Shown: positions 1 to 7,271 of the stretch, piece after piece
How the letters are laid out: each line of letters begins with the position of its first letter
Numbering within the stretch: position 1 is the first letter of the stretch
Origin: JBFMCT01 sp046565765
Lineage (GTDB): Bacteria > Actinomycetota > Acidimicrobiia > Acidimicrobiales > AC-14
DNA length: 24,303 bases
Direction: 5' to 3'
NCBI GenBank assembly: GCA_046565765.1
Contig: JBKHXX010000016.1
Location: 1-24,303, forward strand
Position numbers and translations under genes: made by a program
The notes under the pieces: model-generated
The model's input: only the letters and a program-made list of their open reading frames with translations
The model's database searches: none
What the model was told of the DNA's origin: nothing

Positions 1-303
1 GTCGCCCATGGCTTCCGCAACTTCCACAACTTCAGGCTGCGGGTCCTCCTTCACGCCGGCGTGGAATGGCACACTCCCCCCGCCGCACGAATCAGAGGCC
101 GGCGTCCCCGCTTGGTCGCGTAGAGCCCTGTTAGGGACCATCGCCCTGACGTGCGTTGGGGTGGTCTCCGTCCCCACTCAGGAGACGTGTGGCGGAATGC
201 CAGGTTGGAAAGAGTTTGCGTCACCTCCACTACTCAGACGTACCCACGCGCACCGTGCATGGTCGCCGCCGGGTCATGCATTGCGCACCGCTATGCTCGA
301 TGC
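1..303. other. Left-edge non-coding stretch
   Basis: I see no convincing gene here. Frames are open on both strands, as is common in high-GC DNA, but none shows a recognisable domain, a ribosome-binding site or a plausible end. Two small inverted repeats are visible: CCCTgttAGGG at about 127-137, and GTCTCC (164-169) paired with GGAGAC (181-186). The last 30 bases probably hold the promoter of the toxin-antitoxin pair that follows. Confidence 0.5.
292..297 (+). promoter_or_regulatory. Possible -10 element of a leaderless toxin-antitoxin transcript
   Basis: TATGCT ends 6 bases before the antitoxin ATG at 304, and there is no Shine-Dalgarno sequence in front of that ATG. This spacing would put the transcript start at or next to the A of the start codon, a leaderless arrangement that is common in actinobacteria. 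No good -35 box stands at the normal distance, so the call is tentative. Confidence 0.3.
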
Positions 304-552
304 ATGCCACAGTTCGTCACCCGCGTCGACGACCAGCTCGCCGAGGCGGTCGACGCACTCGTGGCCGCCGGCGTGGTGGAGAGCCGGTCCGATGCCGTTC
401 GCATCGGCCTCGCCGGACTGGTCGACCGGCACCGGCGGCGAGCCATCGGCGAGCGGATTGCCGCCGGCTACCGCGATCTCCCCCAGTCTGACGAGGAGCT
501 CGCCGGCCTTGACGAGGCGACCCGCTCGCTGATCTCAGAGGAGCCGTGGTGA
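304..552 (+). CDS. Ribbon-helix-helix antitoxin (MazE/ParD-like)
   Basis: An 82-residue protein that probably binds its own promoter as a dimer and neutralises the toxin encoded next to it. The N-terminus (MPQFVTRVDDQLAEAVDALV) has the short strand followed by a helix expected of a ribbon-helix-helix DNA-binding domain, and VVESRSDAVRIGL resembles the second helix that follows the turn. The acidic C-terminal part (about residues 55-82) would be the toxin-wrapping tail. The start at ATG 304 was chosen because the fold begins there; the frame is open further upstream but that extension looks like nothing known. The stop overlaps the toxin start by 4 bases, so the two are translationally coupled. 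The exact antitoxin family is inferred from size, fold and partner rather than from a strong motif. Confidence 0.75.
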   Translation: MPQFVTRVDDQLAEAVDALVAAGVVESRSDAVRIGLAGLVDRHRRRAIGERIAAGYRDLPQSDEELAGLDEATRSLISEEPW

Positions 553-860
553 CCGTTCCGGCACAGGGCGAGATCTGGTGGGCCGAGGTCGAGGACATGC
601 GCAGGCCGGTGCTGGTCGTCACCCGCTCAGAGGCCGTGCCCGTCCTCACGTCCATCGTCGTCGCACCGGTCACTCGAACGGTCCGGGGCATCCCGACCGA
701 GATCGCCTTGGGTGGCGACGAGGGCCTCGGTGTCGCCTCTGCTGCCAGCTTCGACAACCTCCAGCGCGTGCGCCGGAGCGCGCTCACCACGAAGGTCGGC
801 CAGCTCGGTTCCCCGCGCACGGAGGTCTGCGAGGCGCTTCGGGCGCTGGCCGACTGCTGA
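549..860 (+). CDS. MazF/PemK-type toxin, putative mRNA endoribonuclease
   Basis: A 103-residue protein of the CcdB/PemK/MazF fold. Members usually cut single-stranded mRNA at short sequence motifs and stop growth when the antitoxin is lost. Visible hallmarks are GEIWWAEVE near the N-terminus, RRPVLVVTR (first core strand with the conserved Arg), VAPVTRT (the strand carrying the conserved Thr) and the later SFDNLQRVRRSALTTKVGQL block, which matches the family's usual DQIRT...L region. Two GTG codons are available at 546 and 549. AGAGGAG at 537-543 is too close to 546 and better spaced for 549, which also gives a GTGA overlap with the antitoxin stop. Length is normal for the family. Cleavage specificity cannot be read from the sequence. 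Confidence 0.85.
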   Translation: MTVPAQGEIWWAEVEDMRRPVLVVTRSEAVPVLTSIVVAPVTRTVRGIPTEIALGGDEGLGVASAASFDNLQRVRRSALTTKVGQLGSPRTEVCEALRALADC

Positions 861-909
861 ACAGCGGCGGCGCGCCGGACCACGCCCCGCGGCCCGGCGC
901 GGCCCCGTG

Positions 910-1866
910 TCAGGCGGCCCGGTCGACCGGGACGAAGCCGGTGGTGGTCTCGGCGGTCGCGACGGCCGTGCCCGGCGGGTCGCCGGCCCGGAGGACGGGG
1001 TGACCGGTAGCGTCCCAGGCGAAGGGCGTGCAAACGATCTCGCGGTCGGCCCAGCCCGGGTGTCCGCTGAGCTTGCGGTGGTAGACGAGCTGGGAGCCGG
1101 CGGGGGTCTCGACCACGCAGCCGTGGCCACCCCCGGTGAAGAACGGTCGGGCCAGCTTCACCCACGAGGCGGGGTCGAGCAGGTCCTGGCCGGTCCACTC
1201 CAGCAGCCCCATCTTGTACGACTGCGTCCAGCTCGCGTCGGCGGAGTAGAGGACGAACAGGCGCCCCGTGCCGGGCTGGCGGAGCACCTCGGGGCCCTCG
1301 TTCACCGCCGCCACGCTCATCTCCCAGTCGTGCTCGGGACGGGAGATGCAACGGCGCTCGCCGCTGATCGTCCACGGGTTGGCCATGGGGGCGATGTAGA
1401 GGTTCTGGGGGAAGCCGTCCATGGCGTGCTCCCACCCCGACCACACGGCGTAGAGGCTGCCGTCGTGGGCGAAGACGGTGAGGTCGATGGCCCACACGTC
1501 GTGGCTGCGGTCGGTCACCGGCCCGAGGTCCCAGTACGGGCCCAGGGGGTCGTCGGCGACCAGGGCGTAGGTGCGGTGGCTGCCCGGCGTGCCGTCGCCG
1601 GCCGAGAAGTACACGTACCACCGTCCGTCGAAGTGGTGCAGCTCGGGCGCCCATACCTGGCGGAGGTGGCGGTAGGCGCGCCGGGGCGTCCAGATCACCG
1701 ACTCCGAGTTGCGGTCCATGTGGCGGAGGTCGGCGAACCGCTTGACCACGAGGCGGCGGTTGCCACCCGCCGACTGGAGCAGCAGGAAGCCTCCTTCGTG
1801 GGGCACGACCCAGGGGTCCTGGCCGGGGAAGGGCCGGCGCTCGCGGAAGGTGTCGAGCAGGCTCAT
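910..1866 (-). CDS. Glycoside hydrolase family 43 protein
   Basis: A 318-residue protein with the five-bladed propeller signature of GH43, a family of beta-xylosidases and alpha-L-arabinofuranosidases. The expected catalytic residues are visible: D17 in PFPGQDPWV (general base), D128 in VWAIDLTVF (pKa modulator) and E190 in AVNEGPEVL (general acid). The block VWAPELHHFDGRWYVYFSA is the classic family signature. There is no signal peptide, so it should act in the cytoplasm on imported oligosaccharides. The ATG at 1866 overlaps the stop of the upstream membrane-protein gene as ATGA, so the two are probably one transcript. A longer upstream extension of this frame exists but encodes only the shadow of that membrane protein. 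Substrate is unknown; arabinose- or xylose-containing side chains are the family norm. Confidence 0.88.
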   Translation of the reverse strand: MSLLDTFRERRPFPGQDPWVVPHEGGFLLLQSAGGNRRLVVKRFADLRHMDRNSESVIWTPRRAYRHLRQVWAPELHHFDGRWYVYFSAGDGTPGSHRTYALVADDPLGPYWDLGPVTDRSHDVWAIDLTVFAHDGSLYAVWSGWEHAMDGFPQNLYIAPMANPWTISGERRCISRPEHDWEMSVAAVNEGPEVLRQPGTGRLFVLYSADASWTQSYKMGLLEWTGQDLLDPASWVKLARPFFTGGGHGCVVETPAGSQLVYHRKLSGHPGWADREIVCTPFAWDATGHPVLRAGDPPGTAVATAETTTGFVPVDRAA

Positions 1867-2366
1867 GCCCACTCCGCAAGGGGGATGGCGACCCGGTCGG
1901 CGAGGAGTCCCAGCAGCCAGCCGGTGGTGAGCAGCACCCAGATCGTGACGCTGGCCTGCACGAGGGCCACGCTGTCGTCGTCGCTCAGGTAGTGGGCGAC
2001 CGGCCCGATCCAGAAGATGCTGCGGAGCAGGCGGCGGCCGGGCTTGTTCTCCAGGTCCGACGACAGGGCGTCGACGCAGTAGACGACGAAGCCCATGGCC
2101 ACCTCGGCCAGCACCAGGAAGGCGGGCACCGACAGGCGGTCGTAGATCAGGGTGAGGAGCCAGCCGGTGGTCACCAGGAACCACACCACCGCTCCGAACC
2201 GGCCCAGCTTGACCAGGTTGCGGTGGGTGAACCACTGGGTGACGGTCACGAACCAGAACAGGGCCCGGGCGACGCGCTCGCCCGGGCTGCGCCGCTCCTC
2301 GCCCACCGAGTCGGCGCAGAAGACGATGAAGGCCAGAGTCAGCTCGATGAGGACCCAGGCGATCAT
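1863..2366 (-). CDS. Membrane protein with two tandem homologous halves, function unknown
   Basis: A 167-residue integral membrane protein that I do not recognise as a named family. It consists of two similar halves of about 79 residues: in half 1 (about 3-77) FIVFCADS, ARALFWF and FLVTTGWLLTLIYDR, and in half 2 (about 82-158) FVVYCVDA, LRSIFWI and VLLTTGWLLGLLADR. Each half has two or three hydrophobic segments joined by a polar, charged loop. The start at ATG 2366 is supported by AGGAGA 4-9 bases upstream. The stop overlaps the GH43 start by 4 bases, which suggests co-expression, perhaps as a membrane partner in carbohydrate uptake or envelope metabolism, but that is inference from position only. 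Internal duplication is seen in many small transporters and sensors. Confidence 0.7.
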   Translation of the reverse strand: MIAWVLIELTLAFIVFCADSVGEERRSPGERVARALFWFVTVTQWFTHRNLVKLGRFGAVVWFLVTTGWLLTLIYDRLSVPAFLVLAEVAMGFVVYCVDALSSDLENKPGRRLLRSIFWIGPVAHYLSDDDSVALVQASVTIWVLLTTGWLLGLLADRVAIPLAEWA

Positions 2367-2613
2367 CGTGTCTCTCCTGACACGGATTCTAGGTCCTCCT
2401 GCCACATTCGGTGGCGGTGCGGACCGCTCTGGTGGCGGCGGCCCATGACCTCTGGATCGGCGTCCGGCGTCTGGAACTTGATAGGTCCGAACACTCCTGC
2501 ACCTCCCCCGACCAGCGGATTCGGCGACGTCCATACCACGCTCAGGACAAGCGATGAGTTCCCGCCGTACCACTCGTCCGTACCTACGAGACCAGCGCCG
2601 AAAGGATCCCGCC

Positions 2614-3099
2614 ATGACGAACAAGATCGTCCCGTGCCTGTGGTTCGACACCGAGGGTGAGGAGGCCGCCGCCTTCTACACCTCCGTCTTCCCGGACTCC
2701 CGCATCCTCGACGTCACCTACTACGGCGAGAGCGGCCCCCGGCCGGCGGGCACGGTCCTCACCGTGAGCTTCGAGCTCAACGGCCAGGAGTACGTGGCCC
2801 TCAACGGCGGCCCCGAGTTCACGTTCAACGAGGCCGTGTCGTTCCAGGTCATGTGTGAGGACCAGGACGAGGTCGACAGCTACTGGGCCAAGCTCACCGA
2901 CGGTGGGGAGGAGGGGCCCTGCGGGTGGCTGAAGGACCGCTACGGGCTGTCGTGGCAGGTCGTGCCCACCCGGCTGGTCGAGCTGGTCGGCGACCCCGAC
3001 CCCGAGCGGGCGGCCCGGGCCATGCAGTGCATGATGGGCATGAAGAAGATCGACATCGCCGCCTGCGAGCGGGCGGCCGACGGCGCCGTCACCGTCTGA
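2614..3099 (+). CDS. VOC superfamily protein, PhnB / 3-demethylubiquinone methyltransferase-like
   Basis: A 161-residue protein of the vicinal oxygen chelate fold, PhnB-like branch. The N-terminus KIVPCLWFD followed by EEAAAFYTSVFPDS is the typical first beta-alpha-beta module, with a second module around EAVSFQVMCEDQDEVDSYWAKL and a closing GLSWQVVPTRL. Many members are small metal-dependent isomerases or resistance-type proteins, but members of this branch often have no assigned activity and none should be assumed here. The start at ATG 2614 is set by AAAGGA at 2601-2606, 7 bases upstream; the frame is open upstream to 2554 without a better site. It is convergent with the DinB-like gene, with 12 bases between the stops. 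Confidence 0.85.
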   Translation: MTNKIVPCLWFDTEGEEAAAFYTSVFPDSRILDVTYYGESGPRPAGTVLTVSFELNGQEYVALNGGPEFTFNEAVSFQVMCEDQDEVDSYWAKLTDGGEEGPCGWLKDRYGLSWQVVPTRLVELVGDPDPERAARAMQCMMGMKKIDIAACERAADGAVTV

Positions 3100-3111
3100 C
3101 GGGAGCGGCGG

Positions 3112-3663
3112 TCAGGGCCGGCGGCCGAGGAAGGCGAGCAGGCGTGTCTGCTCGTCGGCGTCGTCGGCCACCGCCACCCGGGGCCCGTAGTGGCCGCTGG
3201 TGCGCAGCATCTCGTCGTAGGGCTCCATGCCCTCGACGAACCGGTGCACCTCGCCCGGGTCGAGGGTCTCGTCGAGGCCGGTGGCCCGGGCCAGGTCCCA
3301 GGTATGGACCAGGACGTCCGGCGTGCAGATCTGGTCGACGCTCTCGTCCAGCCGGCGGCGGCCCATCCTCGTGTCCCGCTCCCGGGCGGCCACCTCGGGG
3401 TCGTCGAGGGCGGACTGGATCGTGCGGTCGAGTGCCTCCCACGCCCCGGCCGGATCCTCGGCCACCGCCGGCCCGGGCACGGCCACGATGTCCCACGTCG
3501 GGAAGAAGTAGGACGACAGCCACTCGACGAGGTGGCCGACGACGTCACGGGCCGTCCACCCCTCACACGGGGAGGGGTTCTCCCACGCCCCGTCGGGGAC
3601 GGCCCGCACCCGCTCGGTGAACTGGGCGGCCACGTCACGGTACCGGTCGGCGATCGAGCTCAT
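3112..3663 (-). CDS. TIGR03086-type DinB-like metal-binding protein
   Basis: A 183-residue four-helix-bundle protein of the DinB / mycothiol-dependent maleylpyruvate isomerase N-terminal superfamily. The sequence shows the usual signature SPCEGWTARDVVGHLVEW (about 31-48) with metal ligand H44, and a second site VLVHTWDLARATG with H120 and D123. Many actinobacteria carry several such genes; some members transfer thiols such as mycothiol or bind a divalent metal, but most have no proven reaction. The start at ATG 3663 gives the normal length and a helix straight away; a longer frame to 3795 is open but adds an arginine-rich, featureless stretch. It diverges from the PhoX-like gene at 3813. Confidence 0.82.
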   Translation of the reverse strand: MSSIADRYRDVAAQFTERVRAVPDGAWENPSPCEGWTARDVVGHLVEWLSSYFFPTWDIVAVPGPAVAEDPAGAWEALDRTIQSALDDPEVAARERDTRMGRRRLDESVDQICTPDVLVHTWDLARATGLDETLDPGEVHRFVEGMEPYDEMLRTSGHYGPRVAVADDADEQTRLLAFLGRRP

Positions 3664-3812
3664 CGTCTGCCGGCAGTCTCCCACCCGCACGCACCCTGCC
3701 CGGAACTTCACGTCCGGTTCATCCGGCCGCCACCGGCGTTCTGCCGGGCGGTCATGTCCCGTCCGTACGGTCGGCCACGACGGTCGTCGAGGCACAAGAA
3801 AGGACGGGTGAC

Positions 3813-5255
3813 ATGGCGCAGATCGATCGCCGGAGCTTCCTCATCAGGGGCGGGGCCGCCGCCGGAGGAGCGGTAGCGGCCACCTACGTGGACTCGCTCT
3901 CTCGCGCCGCGCAGGCCCTGGCCGCGCCGGCCGCGGCCGGCGCGGTGCGGGCCGCCGGCACCCTCGTGCCCAGCCCGTACGGGCCCCTGGCGCCGGTGCC
4001 CGACCAGCGGGGCGTCGAGGTGCTGGCCCTGCCGCCGGAGTTCAGCTACGTGACCTTCTCACGAACAGGTGAGACGATGAGCGACGGCACCCCCGTGCCC
4101 CGCAACCACGACGGCATGGGAGCGTTCGCCGGCCCGGGCGGCACCATCCGCCTCATCCGCAACCACGAGAACCGCAACGTGCCCGGAGACCCGAGGCTGG
4201 CCGTCCTCGGGCCCGAGTCCACGAAGTACGACCGCCTCGCCGGCGGCGGCACGGTGAGCATCGACTTCGACCCGCGCCGCCAGGAGCTGGTCCGCCACTT
4301 CGTCAGCCTCAACGGGACGACCGTGAACTGCGCGGGCGGGATCTACCTCCGCCAGCTTGGGTGGATCACCTGCGAGGAGACCGTCGCCGGCCCGAGGCAG
4401 GGATGGGCCCGTCCCCACGGCTACTGCTTCCTGGTGCCGACGTCGGCGGACGGGCCGGTACCGGCCGTGCCGCTGCCGGCCATGGGGCGCTTCGCCCACG
4501 AGGCGGTGGCGCAGGACCTGCGCACCGGCTTCATCTACGAGACGGAGGACTCGGGTAACGACAGCGGCTTCTACCGGTTCCGCCCCGCCAACCGCGCCCT
4601 CCTCACCGACGGCGGGACCCTGGACATGCTGGCCGTCGACGGCCGACCCAACTACAACACCCTCACCGGCCAGACCGTCGGCGTGGAGCTTCCCGTGCGC
4701 TGGGTGCCCATCCCCGACCCCGACCCCGACCTGGAGTCGGGCCGGCCCGAGGTGGCGGCCCAGGGCCTGGCCGCCGGGGGCGCCCTGTTCAACCGCCTCG
4801 AGGGCATCTGGTTCGACCTCACCACCGGTGACATCTTCTTCTGCTCGACCAGCGGGGGGAACGCCGGCGTGGGACAGGTCTGGCGCTACGAGCCACGCCG
4901 TGAGACGCTCACCCTGTTCTTCGAGTCGCCCGGCGGCACCGTGCTCGACTCGCCCGACAACCTCTTCGTCACCCCGCGCGGTGCCATCCTGCTGTGCGAG
5001 GACGACGCCACCGGCCAGGACGCCGACACCCATCCCCTGGCGCCGGGCATCACCGACGTCAACCGGCTCATCGGCCTCACCCGCACCGCCCAGCCCTTCG
5101 AGTTCGCCGTCAACCGGCTGAACGACTCCGAGTTCGCAGGCGCCTGCTTCGGGCCCGATGCCCGCACGCTGTTCGTGAACCTCTTCGGAGGGTCGGCCCC
5201 GGCCAGCGGCATGACCTGTGCCATCACCGGGCCGTGGCACCGGGGCCCGCTGTAG
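3813..5255 (+). CDS. DUF839 / PhoX-like protein, Tat-exported
   Basis: A 480-residue secreted protein of the DUF839 family, which includes the calcium- and iron-dependent alkaline phosphatase PhoX. The N-terminus carries a twin-arginine signal (R6-R7 in RRSFLIRGG) followed by an alanine-rich hydrophobic segment, so it should be exported folded. The acidic and histidine clusters used for metal binding in this family are recognisable: IRNHENRN, ITCEET, GRFAHEAV and YETEDSGND, with a later NRLEGIWFD and DSPDNLFV. The start at ATG 3813 is supported by AAAGGA about 7 bases upstream. Phosphatase activity is a reasonable guess from the family, but many DUF839 proteins are uncharacterised. It lies 39 bases before acetoacetyl-CoA synthetase on the same strand. 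Confidence 0.85.
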   Translation: MAQIDRRSFLIRGGAAAGGAVAATYVDSLSRAAQALAAPAAAGAVRAAGTLVPSPYGPLAPVPDQRGVEVLALPPEFSYVTFSRTGETMSDGTPVPRNHDGMGAFAGPGGTIRLIRNHENRNVPGDPRLAVLGPESTKYDRLAGGGTVSIDFDPRRQELVRHFVSLNGTTVNCAGGIYLRQLGWITCEETVAGPRQGWARPHGYCFLVPTSADGPVPAVPLPAMGRFAHEAVAQDLRTGFIYETEDSGNDSGFYRFRPANRALLTDGGTLDMLAVDGRPNYNTLTGQTVGVELPVRWVPIPDPDPDLESGRPEVAAQGLAAGGALFNRLEGIWFDLTTGDIFFCSTSGGNAGVGQVWRYEPRRETLTLFFESPGGTVLDSPDNLFVTPRGAILLCEDDATGQDADTHPLAPGITDVNRLIGLTRTAQPFEFAVNRLNDSEFAGACFGPDARTLFVNLFGGSAPASGMTCAITGPWHRGPL

Positions 5256-5294
5256 CACCTCGGGCCCGGGCCACCGGTAGCGTGCGGGCCGCCC

Positions 5295-7229
5295 ATGAGC
5301 GAGGTGCTGTACACGCCGCCGCCCGAGGTGGTGGCCGGCTGCGGCCTGTCCCGCTACCAGCGGTGGCTGGCCGAGCGCAGGGGTCTCGAGCTCCGGTCCT
5401 ACGACGAGCTCTGGGCGTGGTCGGTGGCCGACCTCGACGGCTTCTGGGCCTCGCTGTGGGACTGGTTCGGCATCCGAGCGGCCACGCCGTACACCCAGGT
5501 GCTGGGCCGGCGGGCCATGCCGGGGGCGGAGTGGTTCACGGGCGCCACCCTCAACTACGCCGACCACGCCTTCCGGCGGCCCGACGGCGAGACCGCGGTC
5601 GTGTTCCGCTCCGAGCACCGGCCGCCGGAGGAGCTGACGTCCGGGGAGCTGCGGCGGCGGGTCGCCGAGGTGGCGGCCGGGCTGCGGGAGCTGGGCGTCG
5701 GCCCCGGCGACCGGGTGGCGGCCTATGCCCCCAACCTCCCCGAGACGCTCGTCGCCTTCCTGGCCGCGGCCAGCCTGGGAGCCGTCTGGTCGTCGTGCTC
5801 GCCCGACTTCGGCCCCACCGCCGTGCTCGACCGATTCCGCCAGATCGAGCCCAAGGTGCTGCTGGCGGTGGACGGCCACGTCTTCAAGGGGGTGGTCCAC
5901 GACCGGCGGGACGTAGTGGGGCGCCTGGAGGCGGAGCTGCCCACGCTCACCGCATCGGTGACGATCCCCAACGTCGGCCTCGACCGCCGCGGCCTCGCCT
6001 TCGACGAGCTGGCCCGGCCCGGGGCTCCCTTCGAGCCCGTGCCCGTGCCGTTCGACCACCCGCTGTGGGTGCTCTACACGTCGGGCACGACGGGCCCGCC
6101 CAAGGCCCTCGTCCACGGCCACGGCGGCATCCTCCTGGAGCACCTGAAGTCCTACGCCCTCCACATGGACGCGGGCCCTGGCGACCGCTTCTTCTGGTAC
6201 TCCTCCACGGGCTGGATGATGTGGAACCTGCTGGTCAGCGGCCTGGCCGCGGGCGCCACCGTCGTCCTCTACGACGGCAGCCCGGCCCATCCCGACGTGG
6301 GCACCCTGTGGCGGATGGCGGCCGAGGCGGGCGTGACCTGGTTCGGCACCAGCGCTCCCTACCTCCAGGCGTGCGCCAAGGCGGGCGTGGTGCCGGCCGA
6401 GGAGGCCGACCTGTCCCGGCTGCGCGCCATCGGCTCCACCGGCGCTCCCCTGCCCGCCGACGGGTTCCGGTGGGTCTACGGGCACGTCAAGGCCGACGTG
6501 CACCTCGGGTCGGTGAGCGGCGGCACCGACGTGTGCAGCGCCTTCGTGGGCGCCTGCCCCGTGCTCCCCGTGCGGGCCGGCGAGATCCAGTGCCGGTGCC
6601 TGGGCGTGGACGTGGCCGCCTACGACGCCGGCGGTCGGCCGGTGGTGGGTGAGATGGGCGAGCTGGTCGTGCGCCAGCCCATGCCGTCGATGCCGGTGGC
6701 GTTCTGGGGCGACGATGACGGCCGCCGCTACGGGGCCAGCTACTTCGAGACGTTCCCCGGGGTGTGGCGCCACGGCGACTGGGTGACGTTCACCGAGCGC
6801 GGGTCGTGCGTGATCGCAGGTCGGTCCGACGCCACCCTGAACCGGGGCGGCGTGCGCATCGGCACGGCAGAGCTGTACCGGGTGGTGGAGGCGGTGCCCG
6901 GCGTGGCGGACAGCCTGGCGGTGGAGGCGGCCGGCCGGCTGTACCTGTTCGTCGTCCTCGCGCCGGGCGTGGACCTCGACGACGGGTTGCGGGCGGCCGT
7001 CAACGGCCGGCTGCGGGCCGAGCTGTCACCCCGCCACGTGCCCGACCGGATGGTGGCGGTCGCGGCGGTGCCCCGCACCCTCAACGGCAAGAAGGTGGAG
7101 GTGCCGATCAGGCGGCTGCTCGAAGGAGACCCGCCCGAGGCAGTGGTGAACGTCGACGGCCTGGCCGACCCGGCCGCCCTGGAGCCCTTCCTCGCCCTGG
7201 CCAGGGAACGGCGCTCAGATGACTGCTGA
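5295..7229 (+). CDS. Acetoacetyl-CoA synthetase (acetoacetate-CoA ligase)
   Basis: A 644-residue member of the ANL adenylating-enzyme family that joins acetoacetate to CoA at the cost of ATP, feeding ketone bodies or polyhydroxybutyrate breakdown products into acetyl-CoA metabolism. The N-terminal cap (RYQRWLAERRG...ELWAWSV) and W-rich entry segment (FWASLWDWFGI) are typical of this subgroup. The P-loop-like motif YTSGTTGPPKALVHG starts at residue 261, WYSSTGWMMWN and GGTDVCS are further subgroup marks, and the catalytic lysine is K599 in TLNGKKVEVP. Length matches the usual 640-660. The gene follows the PhoX-like gene and ends in a shared hairpin with the convergent serine hydrolase gene. 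Confidence 0.92.
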   Translation: MSEVLYTPPPEVVAGCGLSRYQRWLAERRGLELRSYDELWAWSVADLDGFWASLWDWFGIRAATPYTQVLGRRAMPGAEWFTGATLNYADHAFRRPDGETAVVFRSEHRPPEELTSGELRRRVAEVAAGLRELGVGPGDRVAAYAPNLPETLVAFLAAASLGAVWSSCSPDFGPTAVLDRFRQIEPKVLLAVDGHVFKGVVHDRRDVVGRLEAELPTLTASVTIPNVGLDRRGLAFDELARPGAPFEPVPVPFDHPLWVLYTSGTTGPPKALVHGHGGILLEHLKSYALHMDAGPGDRFFWYSSTGWMMWNLLVSGLAAGATVVLYDGSPAHPDVGTLWRMAAEAGVTWFGTSAPYLQACAKAGVVPAEEADLSRLRAIGSTGAPLPADGFRWVYGHVKADVHLGSVSGGTDVCSAFVGACPVLPVRAGEIQCRCLGVDVAAYDAGGRPVVGEMGELVVRQPMPSMPVAFWGDDDGRRYGASYFETFPGVWRHGDWVTFTERGSCVIAGRSDATLNRGGVRIGTAELYRVVEAVPGVADSLAVEAAGRLYLFVVLAPGVDLDDGLRAAVNGRLRAELSPRHVPDRMVAVAAVPRTLNGKKVEVPIRRLLEGDPPEAVVNVDGLADPAALEPFLALARERRSDDC

Positions 7230-7271
7230 TCTTCGCTTCAGCCGCTCCGGCTTCAGCCGGGCCAGTCATCT
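7217..7271. terminator. Bidirectional hairpin between convergent genes
   Basis: A 9-base inverted repeat, AGATGACTG (7217-7225) with CAGTCATCT (7263-7271), encloses a second hairpin CCGGC-TTCA-GCCGG (7247-7260). The outer arms start just before the acetoacetyl-CoA synthetase stop and reach the stop codon of the serine hydrolase, so both convergent transcripts would end in the same structure. There is no T-run, so it may rather stabilise mRNA ends or block read-through. Confidence 0.5.

Noticed and set aside
180..240. tRNA-like start (GGAGACGTGTGGCGGAATG)
   Set aside because: It recalls a serine tRNA 5' end, but no T-loop GTTCGA, no matching acceptor arm and no anticodon stem follow.
8..532. 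A plus-strand open frame at the left edge overlapping the antitoxin
   Set aside because: Serine- and proline-rich translation without domain, no ribosome-binding site, and it lies in another frame of the antitoxin gene.
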